A stretch of DNA of 64,000 nucleotides from Caulobacter vibrioides (lineage in GTDB: Bacteria; Pseudomonadota; Alphaproteobacteria; Caulobacterales; Caulobacteraceae). This document shows, piece by piece, positions 16,964-26,063 of this stretch (position 1 is the stretch's first letter; every line of letters starts with the position of its first letter). The DNA is taken from NCBI RefSeq assembly GCF_002858865.1, contig NZ_PJRR01000021.1, forward strand, positions 1-64,000, given 5' to 3'. A program made the translations under genes and the position numbers. The notes below the pieces were generated by a model. The model made no database searches. It was not told where the DNA came from and worked only from the letters and a program-made list of their open reading frames with translations.

Positions 16964-17746
16964 ATGTACCAGCCGCAACCGTTCGTGACTCGCTTGGCGT
17001 TCAAGTGCAGCGACAGGCCCGAGGCCCAAGAGGCGCGGGAACGTCTCGCAGCGCGCTACGGCGATGTCGGCCCGGAGAACGCGCAGGTGATCGTCGCCCT
17101 CGGCGGCGACGGCTTTATGCTGGAAAGCCTGCACGAGGCGATCGCCAGCCAGACCCCGATCTATGGGATGAACCGCGGCTCGGTCGGCTTTCTGATGAAC
17201 GAGTACAGCGAGGACGGCCTGCTGGAGCGGATCAACGCCGCCGAGCGCGCCGTCATCCATCCGCTCGCCATGGTCGCCATCGACGCGCGGCGGACCCAGC
17301 ACCGGGCGCTGGCGATCAACGAGGTCTCCCTGCTGCGCCAGACCCGGCAGACCGCCAAACTGCGGATCTCCATCGACGGCAAGGTTCGGATGGGCGAACT
17401 GGTCTGCGACGGCGCTCTGCTGGCGACGCCGGCGGGATCGACCGCCTACAACCTGTCAGCCCACGGTCCGATCATCCCGATCGACGGGCGCGTGCTGGCC
17501 CTGACCCCGATCAGCGCCTTCCGCCCCCGCCGCTGGCGCGGGGCCCTGTTGCCGCAGTCCGCCCGGGTGACCTTCGAGATTCTCGAGGCGGACAAGCGCC
17601 CGGTCAGCGCGGTGGCGGACAACTTCGAGGTCCGCGACGTGATGGAGGTCCACATCTCCGAGGATCGCGGCACGTCCCTGGCCATGTTGTTCGACGCGGG
17701 CCGCAGCCTGGAAGAACGGGTTCTGGCCGAACAGTTCTCAGCTTAA
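16964..17746 (+). CDS. nadK: NAD kinase
   Basis: This 260-residue cytoplasmic enzyme phosphorylates NAD to NADP. The family motif GGDGFML with its catalytic Asp is present, as are [20 protein letters not shown], and the glycine-rich ATP/NAD motif [15 protein letters not shown]. Length matches alphaproteobacterial short NAD kinases. The start is uncertain: the ATG used gives [13 protein letters not shown], while a GTG seven codons later is possible, and neither has a clear ribosome binding site. The gene follows the DUF2336 gene and may be co-transcribed with it. Confidence 0.93.
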   Translation: MYQPQPFVTRLAFKCSDRPEAQEARERLAARYGDVGPENAQVIVALGGDGFMLESLHEAIASQTPIYGMNRGSVGFLMNEYSEDGLLERINAAERAVIHPLAMVAIDARRTQHRALAINEVSLLRQTRQTAKLRISIDGKVRMGELVCDGALLATPAGSTAYNLSAHGPIIPIDGRVLALTPISAFRPRRWRGALLPQSARVTFEILEADKRPVSAVADNFEVRDVMEVHISEDRGTSLAMLFDAGRSLEERVLAEQFSA

Positions 17747-17863
17747 CCCGACGTCCAGAGCAGAACTGAGACGTTGGGTCGCACGAAAACGCAGGTCTCA
17801 TGCAATGTTAACGCCTGCTATGTTAGCCGTACCCAACTTGTACCGCCGCTGGGGAGGCGAAGT

Positions 17864-18352
17864 GTGACCGAGAAGACCACCGCTGAGGTGATCCAGGTGC
17901 CGAACATGCTCAAGCTCAAGGTGGGCGGGCGTGGCGGCATCGACATGGCGGCCATCGCCAAGGCCGAGGCCGCGCTCAAGAGCCTTTCGGGCAATTTCGG
18001 CCAATGGCTGAACGATGAGATCGTCAAGCTGGAAGCCGCCCGCCAGGCCGTGAAGACCGAGGGTCTCAACGCCCAGACGGTCGAGACGCTCTATCTCCGG
18101 GCCCACGACCTGAAAGGTCTCGGCGCCACCTACGATTTCCCGTTGATCACCCGGCTGGCCGCTTCGCTGTGCAAGCTGATCGACGATCCGGACACGCGCC
18201 TGAAGGCGCCGATGTTCCTGGTCGACGCTCATATCGACGCGATCAAGGCCTGCGTGCGGGACGACATCAAGGTCGACACCCACCCGGTCGGCAAGGCCCT
18301 GAGCACCGAACTCGAAGCGCGGGTCGCCGAGTATCTCGGCGCCGCCGGCTGA
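17864..18352 (+). CDS. Histidine phosphotransfer (Hpt) domain protein
   Basis: This 162-residue protein has an Hpt four-helix domain. The phospho-acceptor is His81 in RAHDLKGLGATY, which matches the Hpt HxxKG signature. The start is GTG preceded by GGGGAGGCGA; earlier in-frame starts fall in the promoter region. Stand-alone Hpt proteins carry phosphate between hybrid kinases and response regulators; Caulobacter uses such a protein in the ShkA-TacA relay, but I cannot tell whether this is that one. The upstream region holds a repeated ATGTTA(A/G)C motif (17808-17827). Confidence 0.87.
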   Translation: MTEKTTAEVIQVPNMLKLKVGGRGGIDMAAIAKAEAALKSLSGNFGQWLNDEIVKLEAARQAVKTEGLNAQTVETLYLRAHDLKGLGATYDFPLITRLAASLCKLIDDPDTRLKAPMFLVDAHIDAIKACVRDDIKVDTHPVGKALSTELEARVAEYLGAAG

Positions 18353-19759
18353 TCACATCAGACCAAACAGGCCCTTGAGGTACGGGTTGAGCATCCGCGC
18401 CTCAGGGTCCAGGTCCTGGCGAACCTCCAGGAAATCCTTCCAGCGCGGATAGATCGCTTCCAGCTGCCGGCCGCGCAGCGTGTGGAGCTTGCCCCAGTGC
18501 GGACGCCCCTCGTAGCGGCGGAAGATGGGCTCGATGAGCTCATACAGGAAGGTGAAGTCGTCGCGGTAGTAGGCGTGGACCGCCACGGACCCGCGCGGCG
18601 CGCCGTAGAAGGGCGAGAGCCAGGCGTCATCGGCCGCGATACGGCGGACCTCGATCGGGAAGAACACGTCGGGCCGTTCGGTCTCGATGGTCCGCATCAC
18701 CTCTTCCAGGGCCTTCAGCTGGTTCTCGACCGGAAGATGGAACTCCATCTCGTTGAAGCGCACAGGACGTTCGGTCGAGAGCAGCTTCCAGCCCTCGTCG
18801 ACGGAGCTTTCGGGCTTGGCCGAGGACAGCAGCGCCTTGGCCGCCGCCTTGCGCAGCGGCGTGGCGAAGCCCAGCAGGTTCCGCAAGCCCCGCAACGCCT
18901 GCAGGAACTCCACGTCCTGGTCAGGCCCGCGCGCCTCGGCCGGATCGTCGGTCTCGTCGTGGGTGATGTTCACCGCCAGCCCGGTGAACGGGACGGCATA
19001 GAACTCGAAGTTGCGATGCTGCGCCCAGCGGCCGTCGGCCTTGGCCATGGCCTCCTCGAAGGGCTCCAGCCAGACGCGGCGACGCAGGCGGCGGTTGGCG
19101 CTGGTGCGCATCCGAACCTGGCTGATCACCCCCAGCGCGCCCATCGAAACGCGGGCGGCCTGGAAGATCTCGGGGTTGTTGCTGGCGTCGGCGTCGATGA
19201 CCTTGCCCGAGGGCGTGACCAGCCGCAGGCCCGTCACGTCGCCGTGCATGGCCGGGATCTTGATCCCCGTGCCATGGGTCGCAGTGCCCAGGGCGCCGCC
19301 CAGCGACTGCTTGTTGATGTCGGGCAGGTTGGCCAGAGCCCGCCCCTTCTCGGCCAGGAGCGGCCCCAAGGCGCCCAGGCGGGTGCCCGCGCGCACAATG
19401 GCCTCGTCACCCTCCCAGCCGACGATCCCCGACATCGAGTCCAGCGAAACCAGCGTGCCGTCGGTCGGGGCCAGGGCCGTGAAGGAGTGGCCCGAGCCGA
19501 CGGGCCGGATCGGGGCCTGGGCGACCTTCAGCGCGGTGGCCAGCTCGCCCTCGTCCTTGGGGGCCAGGCGGGCGGCGGGATAGGCGTGCTGCAAGCCCGA
19601 CCAGTTGCGCCAAAGCACCTTGCCCTGCGCGTTGACCGAAGCGGGCGCCGGCGGCTCGGGCTTGTCTCCGGTGGCGACCATGTAGGCGGCGCCCGCGCCG
19701 CCGGCGACCACCGCCGCTCCCGTTCCGCCTGCGATCAGAGCCCCACGCCGCGAGATCAT
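18353..19759 (-). CDS. FAD-linked sugar-1,4-lactone oxidase (ALO/GULO family), exported
   Basis: This 468-residue flavoprotein has a twin-arginine start MISRRGALIAGG. The PCMH-type FAD-binding domain carries RPVGSGHSFTALAPTDG and the stretch INKQSLGGALGTATHGTG. The C-terminal ALO domain carries the conserved HWGKLH motif. Family members oxidise L-gulono-, D-arabinono- or galactono-1,4-lactone or sugar alcohols such as xylitol. The export signal and the cytochrome c lipoprotein gene 16 bp upstream on the same strand suggest a periplasmic dehydrogenase passing electrons to that cytochrome. The substrate is unknown. Confidence 0.9.
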   Translation of the reverse strand: MISRRGALIAGGTGAAVVAGGAGAAYMVATGDKPEPPAPASVNAQGKVLWRNWSGLQHAYPAARLAPKDEGELATALKVAQAPIRPVGSGHSFTALAPTDGTLVSLDSMSGIVGWEGDEAIVRAGTRLGALGPLLAEKGRALANLPDINKQSLGGALGTATHGTGIKIPAMHGDVTGLRLVTPSGKVIDADASNNPEIFQAARVSMGALGVISQVRMRTSANRRLRRRVWLEPFEEAMAKADGRWAQHRNFEFYAVPFTGLAVNITHDETDDPAEARGPDQDVEFLQALRGLRNLLGFATPLRKAAAKALLSSAKPESSVDEGWKLLSTERPVRFNEMEFHLPVENQLKALEEVMRTIETERPDVFFPIEVRRIAADDAWLSPFYGAPRGSVAVHAYYRDDFTFLYELIEPIFRRYEGRPHWGKLHTLRGRQLEAIYPRWKDFLEVRQDLDPEARMLNPYLKGLFGLM

Positions 19760-19775
19760 GCCGCCTCCCCGTATC

Positions 19776-20135
19776 TTATGACGCGGAGTCGTCTCGCCCC
19801 GCCATGAAGCGTATCAGGGCCTTGAAATCGTCCGGCGTGCAAGTCGCGCATTGGCCGGTGGCCGGCATGGCGTTGAAACCCTGGATGGTGTGATCCAGCA
19901 AAACCGCCTCGCCCTGCTTCCAACGCGGGTCCCAGGCGGCGCGATCATGCACCAGCGGCGCGCCGGTTTCCGGGATGGCGTGGCAGGCGTGGCACGAGGT
20001 CTCGTACAGGCTCGCCAGTCGCGCATTGGCCGGGCGCAGCGCCAGGGCCTGTTCGGGCGTGGGCGGCGGCGGGACCTTGGCCCCGCAGGCCGAAACGACG
20101 AGGGCGGCGGCGACGAAAACCAGCCCCCGGCGCAT
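19776..20135 (-). CDS. Cytochrome c5-like lipoprotein
   Basis: This 119-residue protein has a lipoprotein signal ending LVVSACG. The haem-binding motif CHACH is at about 48-52, and a later Cys pair (CATC, about 97-100) is of the kind that makes the disulfide in cytochrome c5. A GFNAMPATG segment supplies a probable Met axial ligand. The start overlaps the folD stop by 1 bp (TGATG). It lies just upstream of the lactone oxidase, for which it may be the electron acceptor; that link is inferred from position. Confidence 0.85.
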   Translation of the reverse strand: MRRGLVFVAAALVVSACGAKVPPPPTPEQALALRPANARLASLYETSCHACHAIPETGAPLVHDRAAWDPRWKQGEAVLLDHTIQGFNAMPATGQCATCTPDDFKALIRFMAGRDDSAS

Positions 20136-21028
20136 CAGGCGATCCCCGACAGGCGCTTGGCCGCCGTCAGCGTATTGGCCAGCAAGCAAGCAATCGTCAT
20201 CGGTCCAACGCCCCCCGGAACCGGCGTAATCGCGCCGGCGACCTCTCTAACCTCGTCGAAGGCGACGTCGCCGACAAGCCGGGTCTTGCCGGCGGCGGCG
20301 GCTTCGGAATCGCGGGCCGGGAAGCGGGTGATGCCGACGTCAATGACCACGGCGCCGGGCTTCACCCAGTCAGCCTTGACCATCTCGGCCCGGCCCACGG
20401 CGGCCACGACGATGTCGGCCTGACGCACGATCGAGGGCAGATCCTGGCTGCGCGAGTGGGCGATGGTGACGGTGCAGTCGGCGGCCAGCAGCATCTGGGC
20501 CATCGGCTTGCCCATCAGGTTCGAGCGGCCGATGACGACGGCGGTCTTGCCCTTCAGGTCGCCGATCGCGTCCTTGATCAGCATCATGCAGCCGGTCGGC
20601 GTGCAGGGCGCCAGGGCCGGCAAGCCGCTGGCCAGGCGCCCGGCGTTGGTCACGGTAAGGCCGTCGACGTCCTTGTCGGGCGACAGGGCGGCCACGACGT
20701 CCATCTGGCTGATGTGCGGCGGCACCGGAAACTGCACCAGCACGCCGTGGATCTTGGAATCGGCGTTCAGCTTGGCGACGACCGCCAGAAGCTCGTCCTG
20801 GGTGGTGGTTTCCGGCAGGCGATGGGTCTCGGAATACATGCCCGCCGCCGTGGTCTGCTCGCCCTTGTTGCGGACATAGACCTGGCTGGCCGGATCCTCG
20901 CCGACCAGCACGACCGCCAGGCCCGGCGTCACGCCATGCTCGGCCTTCAGGGCGGCGACCTCCTCGGCGATCTTGGCCCTCAGATCGGCCGCGAAGGCCT
21001 TGCCGTCGATGAGTTTCGCCTGCGCCAT
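20135..21028 (-). CDS. folD: Bifunctional methylenetetrahydrofolate dehydrogenase / methenyltetrahydrofolate cyclohydrolase
   Basis: This 297-residue enzyme interconverts methylene-, methenyl- and formyl-tetrahydrofolate. Catalytic Lys and Tyr appear in YVRNKGEQT. The substrate-loop equivalent is VQFPVPPHI, the NADP-binding Rossmann segment is [14 protein letters not shown] and the C-terminal signature is [12 protein letters not shown]. The start MAQAKLIDG is preceded by GCAGGAGAA; the longer upstream frame is not needed. The downstream cytochrome gene overlaps its stop codon. Confidence 0.96.
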   Translation of the reverse strand: MAQAKLIDGKAFAADLRAKIAEEVAALKAEHGVTPGLAVVLVGEDPASQVYVRNKGEQTTAAGMYSETHRLPETTTQDELLAVVAKLNADSKIHGVLVQFPVPPHISQMDVVAALSPDKDVDGLTVTNAGRLASGLPALAPCTPTGCMMLIKDAIGDLKGKTAVVIGRSNLMGKPMAQMLLAADCTVTIAHSRSQDLPSIVRQADIVVAAVGRAEMVKADWVKPGAVVIDVGITRFPARDSEAAAAGKTRLVGDVAFDEVREVAGAITPVPGGVGPMTIACLLANTLTAAKRLSGIA

Positions 21029-21136
21029 AGGGGTTCTCCTGCGTTGCCCGTCCCTAGCCTCTGGGCGCGAGACTCGCAACGGCGCTCGGCCGCCTGGGGA
21101 CTTGACCGCCTCCCCGCCCCGGCGTGTCCTCGCGCC

Positions 21137-22660
21137 ATGACACAAGTCTTCCCGACTCCCGCCGCCCATGCCCGCGAGATCCTGGCCAAGCTGGGCGCGC
21201 CGCCGCTGCCCGCCGACGCCGGAGAGCCCGTGCGTGGCCCGATCGACGGCGCGATCCTGGGCCATGTCGTCTACGACGACGCCCGGCAGATCGAGGCCAA
21301 GGTCGCCGCCGCCTGCCGCGCCTTCGCCGACTGGCGCGTGGTCCCCGCCCCGCGTCGCGGCGAGCTGGTGCGGCTGTTCGGCGAGGAACTGCGCGCGGCC
21401 AAGGCGGAGCTGGCGGCCCTCGTCACCCTGGAGGCGGGCAAGATCGCGTCGGAAGCCGCCGGCGAAGTCCAGGAGATGATCGACATCTGCGACTTCGCCG
21501 TGGGCCTGTCGCGGCAACTGCACGGCCTGACCATCGCCTCGGAGCGCCCCGGCCACGCCATGCGCGAGACCTGGCATCCGCTGGGGCCGGTGGCGGTGAT
21601 CAGCGCCTTCAACTTCCCCGTCGCCGTCTGGGCCTGGAACGCCTGCCTGGCCTTGGTCTGCGGCGATCCGGTAATCTGGAAGCCGTCCGAGAAAACCCCG
21701 CTGACGGCGTTGGCCACCCAGGCGATCCTGGAGCGCGCGCTCGCCCGCTTCGGCGACGCGCCGCAGGGTCTCTCCTCGGTCGTGCTGGGCGCCCGCGACG
21801 CCGGCGAGCGACTGGCGCGCGATCCGCGCATTCCGCTGGTCAGCGCCACCGGCTCCACCCGCATGGGCCGGGCCGTCGCCCCCATGGTCGCCGAGCGTTT
21901 CGGCCGCTCAATCCTGGAGCTGGGCGGCAACAACGCCATGATCGTCACGCCCTCGGCCGACCTGTCGCTCGCCCTGCGCGCCATCGTCTTCTCGGCGGCG
22001 GGCACGGCGGGCCAGCGCTGTACGTCCCTGCGCCGCCTGATCGTCCACGAGAGCTTGGTCGACAAGCTCGCCGACGCGGTCGACACCGCCTTCCAGCGCC
22101 TGTCGGTCGGCGATCCGCGCGATCCCAAGACCCTGCTGGGCCCGCTCATCGACAAGACCGCCTATGACGCCTTCATCGCGGCGATGAACCAGGTCCGCGC
22201 CGAGGGCGGAACCGTCGCCGGCGGCGAACGCGTGCTGATCGACGAACACCCCGACGCCTACTATGTGCGCCCCGCCCTCGCCCGCCTGTCAGCCCCCGCG
22301 CCCTGCATGCAGCGCGAGACCTTCGCGCCGCTGCTGCACGTCGTTCCGTACACGGATTTCGAGGCGGCGATCGCGATTCAGAACGACGCGCCCCAGGGGC
22401 TGTCCTCCTGCGTGATGACCAACGACGTCCGCGAGGCCGAGCGCTTCCTGGCCGCCGCCGGCAGCGACTGCGGCATCGCCAACGTCAATATCGGCCCCTC
22501 GGGCGCCGAGATCGGCGGCGCGTTCGGCGGTGAAAAGGAAACCGGCGGCGGCCGCGAGAGCGGCTCCGACAGCTGGAAGCAATATATGCGCCGCCAGACC
22601 GCGACGGTGAACTACTCCGGCGCCCTGCCCCTGGCGCAGGGGGTGCGGTTTGATCTGTAG
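21137..22660 (+). CDS. Aldehyde dehydrogenase, ALDH7 family (aminoadipate-semialdehyde dehydrogenase type)
   Basis: This 507-residue NAD-dependent enzyme has catalytic Cys295 in [10 protein letters not shown] and general-base Glu261 in [10 protein letters not shown]. The NAD-binding segment is [13 protein letters not shown] followed by [14 protein letters not shown]. Sequence character fits ALDH7/AmaB enzymes that oxidise alpha-aminoadipate semialdehyde in lysine catabolism. No other lysine-catabolic gene is adjacent, so the substrate stays an inference. It is divergent from folD, with 108 bp between starts. Confidence 0.9.
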   Translation: MTQVFPTPAAHAREILAKLGAPPLPADAGEPVRGPIDGAILGHVVYDDARQIEAKVAAACRAFADWRVVPAPRRGELVRLFGEELRAAKAELAALVTLEAGKIASEAAGEVQEMIDICDFAVGLSRQLHGLTIASERPGHAMRETWHPLGPVAVISAFNFPVAVWAWNACLALVCGDPVIWKPSEKTPLTALATQAILERALARFGDAPQGLSSVVLGARDAGERLARDPRIPLVSATGSTRMGRAVAPMVAERFGRSILELGGNNAMIVTPSADLSLALRAIVFSAAGTAGQRCTSLRRLIVHESLVDKLADAVDTAFQRLSVGDPRDPKTLLGPLIDKTAYDAFIAAMNQVRAEGGTVAGGERVLIDEHPDAYYVRPALARLSAPAPCMQRETFAPLLHVVPYTDFEAAIAIQNDAPQGLSSCVMTNDVREAERFLAAAGSDCGIANVNIGPSGAEIGGAFGGEKETGGGRESGSDSWKQYMRRQTATVNYSGALPLAQGVRFDL

Positions 22661-22736
22661 GTCTTCGACCCTCGCGCCGCTCTTGCCGTCCGCGACGACA
22701 GGCGGCATAAGCCCTGACCTCGGGTCACTGGCCCAA

Positions 22737-22811
<75 letters not shown>

Positions 22812-22836
22812 TTTCCCTTGTCCAGGGTCTCGCGCG

Positions 22837-23298
22837 ATGGTCGCCACGCTCTTCATCGACGCCGACGCCTGCCCCGTGAAGGACGAGGCCTACAAGGTCG
22901 CCGCCCGTCACGGCTACAAGACCTTTGTCGTCTCCAACAGCTGGATCCGCGTGCCCCAAACCCCGGTGATCGAGCAGATCGTGGTCGACGCGGGTCCCGA
23001 CGTGGCCGACGACTGGATCGCCGAGCGCTGTGGTCCGGGCGATGTGGTGGTGACCAACGACATTCCCCTGGCCGACCGCGTGCTGAAGGCCGGCGGCGCG
23101 GCCGTGGCCCCGAACGGCCGGGTGTTCTCGCACGACATGATCGGCTCAGCCCTGGCCTCGCGTTCGATCGGCGAGCACCTGCGCTCGATGGGCGAGGTCA
23201 CCAAGGGCCCGGCCGCCTTCGCCAATGCCGATCGCTCGCGGTTCCTGCAGGCGCTGGACCAGCTGGTGGTCAAGGCCAAGCGCGCGGCGCCCCGGTGA
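22837..23298 (+). CDS. YaiI/YqxD family (DUF188) protein
   Basis: This 153-residue soluble protein has a PIN-like fold. It shows the conserved acidic start LFIDADACPVK, the metal-site segment VVTNDIPLADRVL and the C-terminal TKGPAAF-ADRSRFLQALD characteristic of the family. Biochemical function is not established. It is followed after 4 bp by arfB in the same orientation. Confidence 0.93.
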   Translation: MVATLFIDADACPVKDEAYKVAARHGYKTFVVSNSWIRVPQTPVIEQIVVDAGPDVADDWIAERCGPGDVVVTNDIPLADRVLKAGGAAVAPNGRVFSHDMIGSALASRSIGEHLRSMGEVTKGPAAFANADRSRFLQALDQLVVKAKRAAPR

Positions 23299-23302
23299 TC
23301 GC

Positions 23303-23734
23303 ATGCCCGCGATGATCGAGATCACGTCCTGGCTGCGGATCGACGAGGACGACCTCATCTGGAAGGCCACCCGCGCCTCGGGTCCCGGCGGGCAGCACGT
23401 CAACAAGACCTCGACCGCCATCGAGCTGCGCTTCGACGTGCGCAATTCGCCCTACCTGCCCGACGACGTGAAGGACCGCCTGACCGCGTTGGCCGGGAGC
23501 CGGATGACCCAGGACGGGGTGCTGGTGCTGTTCGCCCAGGGCTCGCGCTCGCAGGAAATGAACCGGCAGGACGCCCTGGACCGGCTGATCGACCTGATCC
23601 GCCGCGCCACCGAAAAGCCCAAGCCCCGCAAGGCGACCAAGCCGACCTATTCCAGCAAGCTCAAGCGGCTGGAGATCAAGTCCAAGCGCGGGACGGTCAA
23701 GTCCGGTCGCGGGCGGGTGAAATTCGACGACTAA
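23303..23734 (+). CDS. arfB: Peptidyl-tRNA hydrolase ArfB (YaeJ), ribosome rescue factor
   Basis: This 143-residue class I release-factor homologue lacks the codon-recognition domains. The catalytic GGQ is in ASGPGGQHVNK (GGQ at about 29-31). The C-terminal basic tail KRLEIKSKRGTVKSGRGRVK would enter the empty mRNA channel of stalled ribosomes, as shown for E. coli ArfB. A start at the second Met (MIEITSW) is equally possible. With smpB 16 kb away, this gives two non-stop rescue functions in the window. Confidence 0.94.
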   Translation: MPAMIEITSWLRIDEDDLIWKATRASGPGGQHVNKTSTAIELRFDVRNSPYLPDDVKDRLTALAGSRMTQDGVLVLFAQGSRSQEMNRQDALDRLIDLIRRATEKPKPRKATKPTYSSKLKRLEIKSKRGTVKSGRGRVKFDD

Positions 23735-23741
23735 CGACGGC

Positions 23742-24275
23742 TCAAGCCGTCTCCGGCGGCGCGGGCGCGCTGAAGGCGATGACGTCCTGCTTCCACTCGG
23801 GCTCGACGATCAGCCCGCCCAGCATCTTCTGCAGATAGAGGGTCATGGTCGCCTGCTCCTCGGTGGTCAGCTGGGCGCAGACCTCCTGGTTCAGCGGGCG
23901 GATTTCGCCGCGGATACGATCCAGCAGGGTCCGGCCGGCGTCGGTCAGGCGGATCACGACGATGCGACGATCCCGCGCCGAAGCTTCACGCGCCACCAGG
24001 CCATCAGCGATCAGGCCGTCGATCGAGCGGGTCAGGGTGGTGCGGTCGGTGGCCGCCAGCTTGGCCAGACGCGTCATCGACAGGTCGCCAAAGCGCCGCA
24101 GCGAGATCATCGCCACCCACTTGGCGAACGAAAGGCCGTGCTTGGCCAGCAGATCGGCGGCCATGGCGCGGCGATGCTGCTCAGTCTGGTAAAGCAGATA
24201 GCTCAGATAGCTGGACAAAGGCAGCGCGTGATCATGCGCCGTCTCGGCGCGCTCGTCCCCGTCGCCTATCGTCAT
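23742..24275 (-). CDS. MarR family transcriptional regulator
   Basis: This 177-residue protein has a winged-helix DNA-binding domain. The recognition-helix region reads GDLSMTRLAKLAATDRTTLTR and the wing is ARDRRIVVIRLTDAG, flanked by dimerisation helices. MarR proteins usually repress neighbouring genes and respond to phenolic or oxidative signals. No clear target is adjacent. The stop lies 8 bp from the convergent arfB stop, with a short GACGGC-TCAA-GCCGTC hairpin between and across them. Confidence 0.92.
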   Translation of the reverse strand: MTIGDGDERAETAHDHALPLSSYLSYLLYQTEQHRRAMAADLLAKHGLSFAKWVAMISLRRFGDLSMTRLAKLAATDRTTLTRSIDGLIADGLVAREASARDRRIVVIRLTDAGRTLLDRIRGEIRPLNQEVCAQLTTEEQATMTLYLQKMLGGLIVEPEWKQDVIAFSAPAPPETA

Positions 24276-24351
24276 GTCCGCCCCCGCAAAACGGCGCTCT
24301 GTGTGTCACAAGGTTAACGGCCGTGCAATCGTCGGCGCCGATGGCGAAACG

Positions 24352-24378
24352 AAAAACCCCGCGAAAAGCTTCGCGGGG
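24352..24378 (-). terminator. Intrinsic terminator downstream of the 69-residue gene
   Basis: On the minus strand an 8-bp perfect stem CCCCGCGA/TCGCGGGG with a 6-nt loop is followed by five T residues. It lies about 45 bp after the stop of the 69-residue gene and marks the end of the gcrA-like transcription unit. Confidence 0.88.
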
Positions 24379-24423
24379 TCAGACGGCTTGACCTGGGGCT
24401 CGAGGGCGAAACGCAGCAGGGGC

Positions 24424-24633
24424 TCAGGCGGCGGCCCGGTTGCGGTGAAGACCGCGGGTCAACCAGTCGTCCGGATAGGTTTCCCGCACGGTGATCGACT
24501 TGAACTGGGTGACCGGGATTTCGGCGTGATCGCCGGGATTGAGGTCGCGCGACACCGAATGGCCGGCGAACTCTTCGATGATGGTGATCACTTGGCTGCT
24601 GCCGGCGGCGTTCTCGATCAGGACCATGTTCAT
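24424..24633 (-). CDS. Small conserved hypothetical protein, 69 residues
   Basis: This is a short soluble protein with a mixed alpha/beta pattern, beginning MNMVLIENAAGSSQVITI and containing SRDLNPGDHAEIPV. There is no signal peptide and no known domain that I can see. It follows the GcrA-like gene by 56 bp on the same strand and ends in a good terminator, so it is probably the last gene of that unit. The start could be either Met1 or Met3. Confidence 0.7.
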   Translation of the reverse strand: MNMVLIENAAGSSQVITIIEEFAGHSVSRDLNPGDHAEIPVTQFKSITVRETYPDDWLTRGLHRNRAAA

Positions 24634-24689
24634 GGGACGGCTCGTTACATCGAGGAAAAGGGGAAGAGGACGGATAGGCTTGGAAGGCG

Positions 24690-25193
24690 TCAGACCAGCC
24701 GGGGCTGGATCCGCTTTTCCTTCACGCCCTTGAGGGCCCAGGCTTCGAGGGCCTGACCACCGCTCAGCCGGCGGAAGGCGCCCTGGCTATGCTGCTCGCA
24801 GTAGGAACCGCGCGCGCTGGCCTTGGGACGGCCGCAGAAGCCGAAGTCGTCATTCTCCGGATGGCCGATCGGCCAACGGCACGAGTGAGCGCCCAGGCCC
24901 AGGATGCCCGAGGTCGGCAGCAGGTCTTCCTCGATGCGCTCATAGCGCGGGGCGACACGGGGGGTGGCCACGTCGCGCGACGGACGCTGGCGGACCGAGA
25001 TCCGGGACGGCGCGCGGGCCGTCGTGGCGCGCTGGCGCACGGGGGTTTCACGGACCGTGATGCCCAGACGGTGCACCTTGCCGATCACCGCGCTTCGGCT
25101 GACGCCGCCCAATTGCCGCGCCACCTGGCTGGCGCTCAGGCCCTCCAGCCACAGCTTCTTCAGCGTCGCGGTCCGTTCTTCGCTCCAGTCCAT
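24690..25193 (-). CDS. GcrA-family cell-cycle transcription regulator (paralogue-like)
   Basis: This 167-residue protein has the GcrA N-terminal helix-turn-helix (MDWSEERTATLKKLWLEGLS then SAVIGKVHRLG), which recognises GANTC-methylated promoters, and the C-terminal sigma70-binding region (LGLGAHSCRWPIGHP and FGFCGRPK-YCEQH with conserved Cys). The linker (about 50-95) is basic and Pro/Arg-rich. The sequence differs from the classical Caulobacter GcrA I remember, for example in its first residues and linker, so it may be a second family member. A GANTC site lies in its upstream region. Confidence 0.9.
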   Translation of the reverse strand: MDWSEERTATLKKLWLEGLSASQVARQLGGVSRSAVIGKVHRLGITVRETPVRQRATTARAPSRISVRQRPSRDVATPRVAPRYERIEEDLLPTSGILGLGAHSCRWPIGHPENDDFGFCGRPKASARGSYCEQHSQGAFRRLSGGQALEAWALKGVKEKRIQPRLV

Positions 25194-25317
25194 GATCTTG
25201 CATCCAGCCCTGCCCGGAGCCAGCCCGCTCCGTGAGAAAAGGGGTAAGATTTATGGTTAACGACCGTCAAACGGTTATGTGCAGACCCACGTTTTGCAAG
25301 TTCACTTTTCGCCATGA

Positions 25318-25322
25318 GAATC
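25318..25322. promoter_or_regulatory. GANTC (CcrM) site in the gcrA-like/cytochrome intergenic region
   Basis: The 280-bp gap 25194-25473 separates the divergent gcrA-like gene and the cytochrome c gene and is noticeably more AT-rich than the genes. It contains GAATC at this position, a site for the CcrM methyltransferase and thus for GcrA-type regulators. It also holds an AT-rich stretch (AGATTTTATAAGGG) near 25403-25416 that may be a promoter. Beyond this I see no other element in the gap. Confidence 0.5.
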
Positions 25323-25473
25323 ACGTAGATACCAGCAATTGTCGCAGCCTTGGCGTAACCCCCACGCTTAAGGACCATTGTTACGTGACAAGCCTCAGGC
25401 CCAGATTTTATAAGGGTTTGGAATGCGTCGCGGCGTCGCAGAACCTGCGACGAAACGTCAGTCGAGGACCTCT

Positions 25474-25980
25474 ATGCGCTCGTTGAACCTGGCCGCCGTC
25501 GCGGCCCTCTGTGTGATCGTTTCGGCCTGCTCGAAGGATGGCGGCAGCTCCAGCCAGGCCCCCGCCGACGCACCGACGCCGGCTGCAGCGCCCGCGCCCA
25601 CCGACGCCGAGAAGGCCGCCGCCCTCGCCGCCCTGCCCGCGCCCTACAACACCGGCGACCTGTCGAACGGCCAGAGCAAGTTCGCGCTCTGCCGCTCGTG
25701 CCACACCATCACCGAAGGCGGACCGGACCTGACGGGTCCGAACCTGTACGGCGTCTTCGGTCGCAAGGCCGGCGTCAAGGAAGGCTACAGCTTCTCCGAC
25801 GCTGTGAAGGCGGCCGGCTTCATCTGGGACGCCCAGCAACTCGACAAGTGGCTGGCCGATCCGCGCGGGTTCATGCCCGGCACCAAGATGACCTTCGCCG
25901 GTATCAAGAACGAGAAGGATCGCATCGACCTGATCGCCTATCTGAAGGTCGAGACGGGCTACCAAACGCCGGCGAAATAG
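25474..25980 (+). CDS. Cytochrome c family lipoprotein (class I, c552/cycM-like)
   Basis: This 168-residue protein has a lipoprotein signal ending VIVSACS, then an Ala/Pro-rich linker to about residue 50 and a class I cytochrome c domain. Haem attaches at CRSCH (about 73-77). LTGPNLYGVFGRKAG and the Met-ligand segment GFMPGTKMTFAGI are typical of mitochondrial-like alphaproteobacterial c-type cytochromes. It would shuttle electrons in the periplasm while membrane-anchored. The start MRSLNL is preceded by GAGGACC. Confidence 0.92.
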   Translation: MRSLNLAAVAALCVIVSACSKDGGSSSQAPADAPTPAAAPAPTDAEKAAALAALPAPYNTGDLSNGQSKFALCRSCHTITEGGPDLTGPNLYGVFGRKAGVKEGYSFSDAVKAAGFIWDAQQLDKWLADPRGFMPGTKMTFAGIKNEKDRIDLIAYLKVETGYQTPAK

Positions 25981-26063
25981 ACCGTGCGGCAATATTACAC
26001 GCTCCCCGGCGGCGGCTTCTGGCGCATGCACAGAAGCCGTATGGAGACCGTGGCTGGGTGCTC

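Noticed and set aside
15697-17004. 435-codon minus-strand frame opposite the DUF2336 gene
   Set aside because: No recognisable fold and biased Arg/Gln/His composition; DUF2336 pattern on the plus strand is clear.
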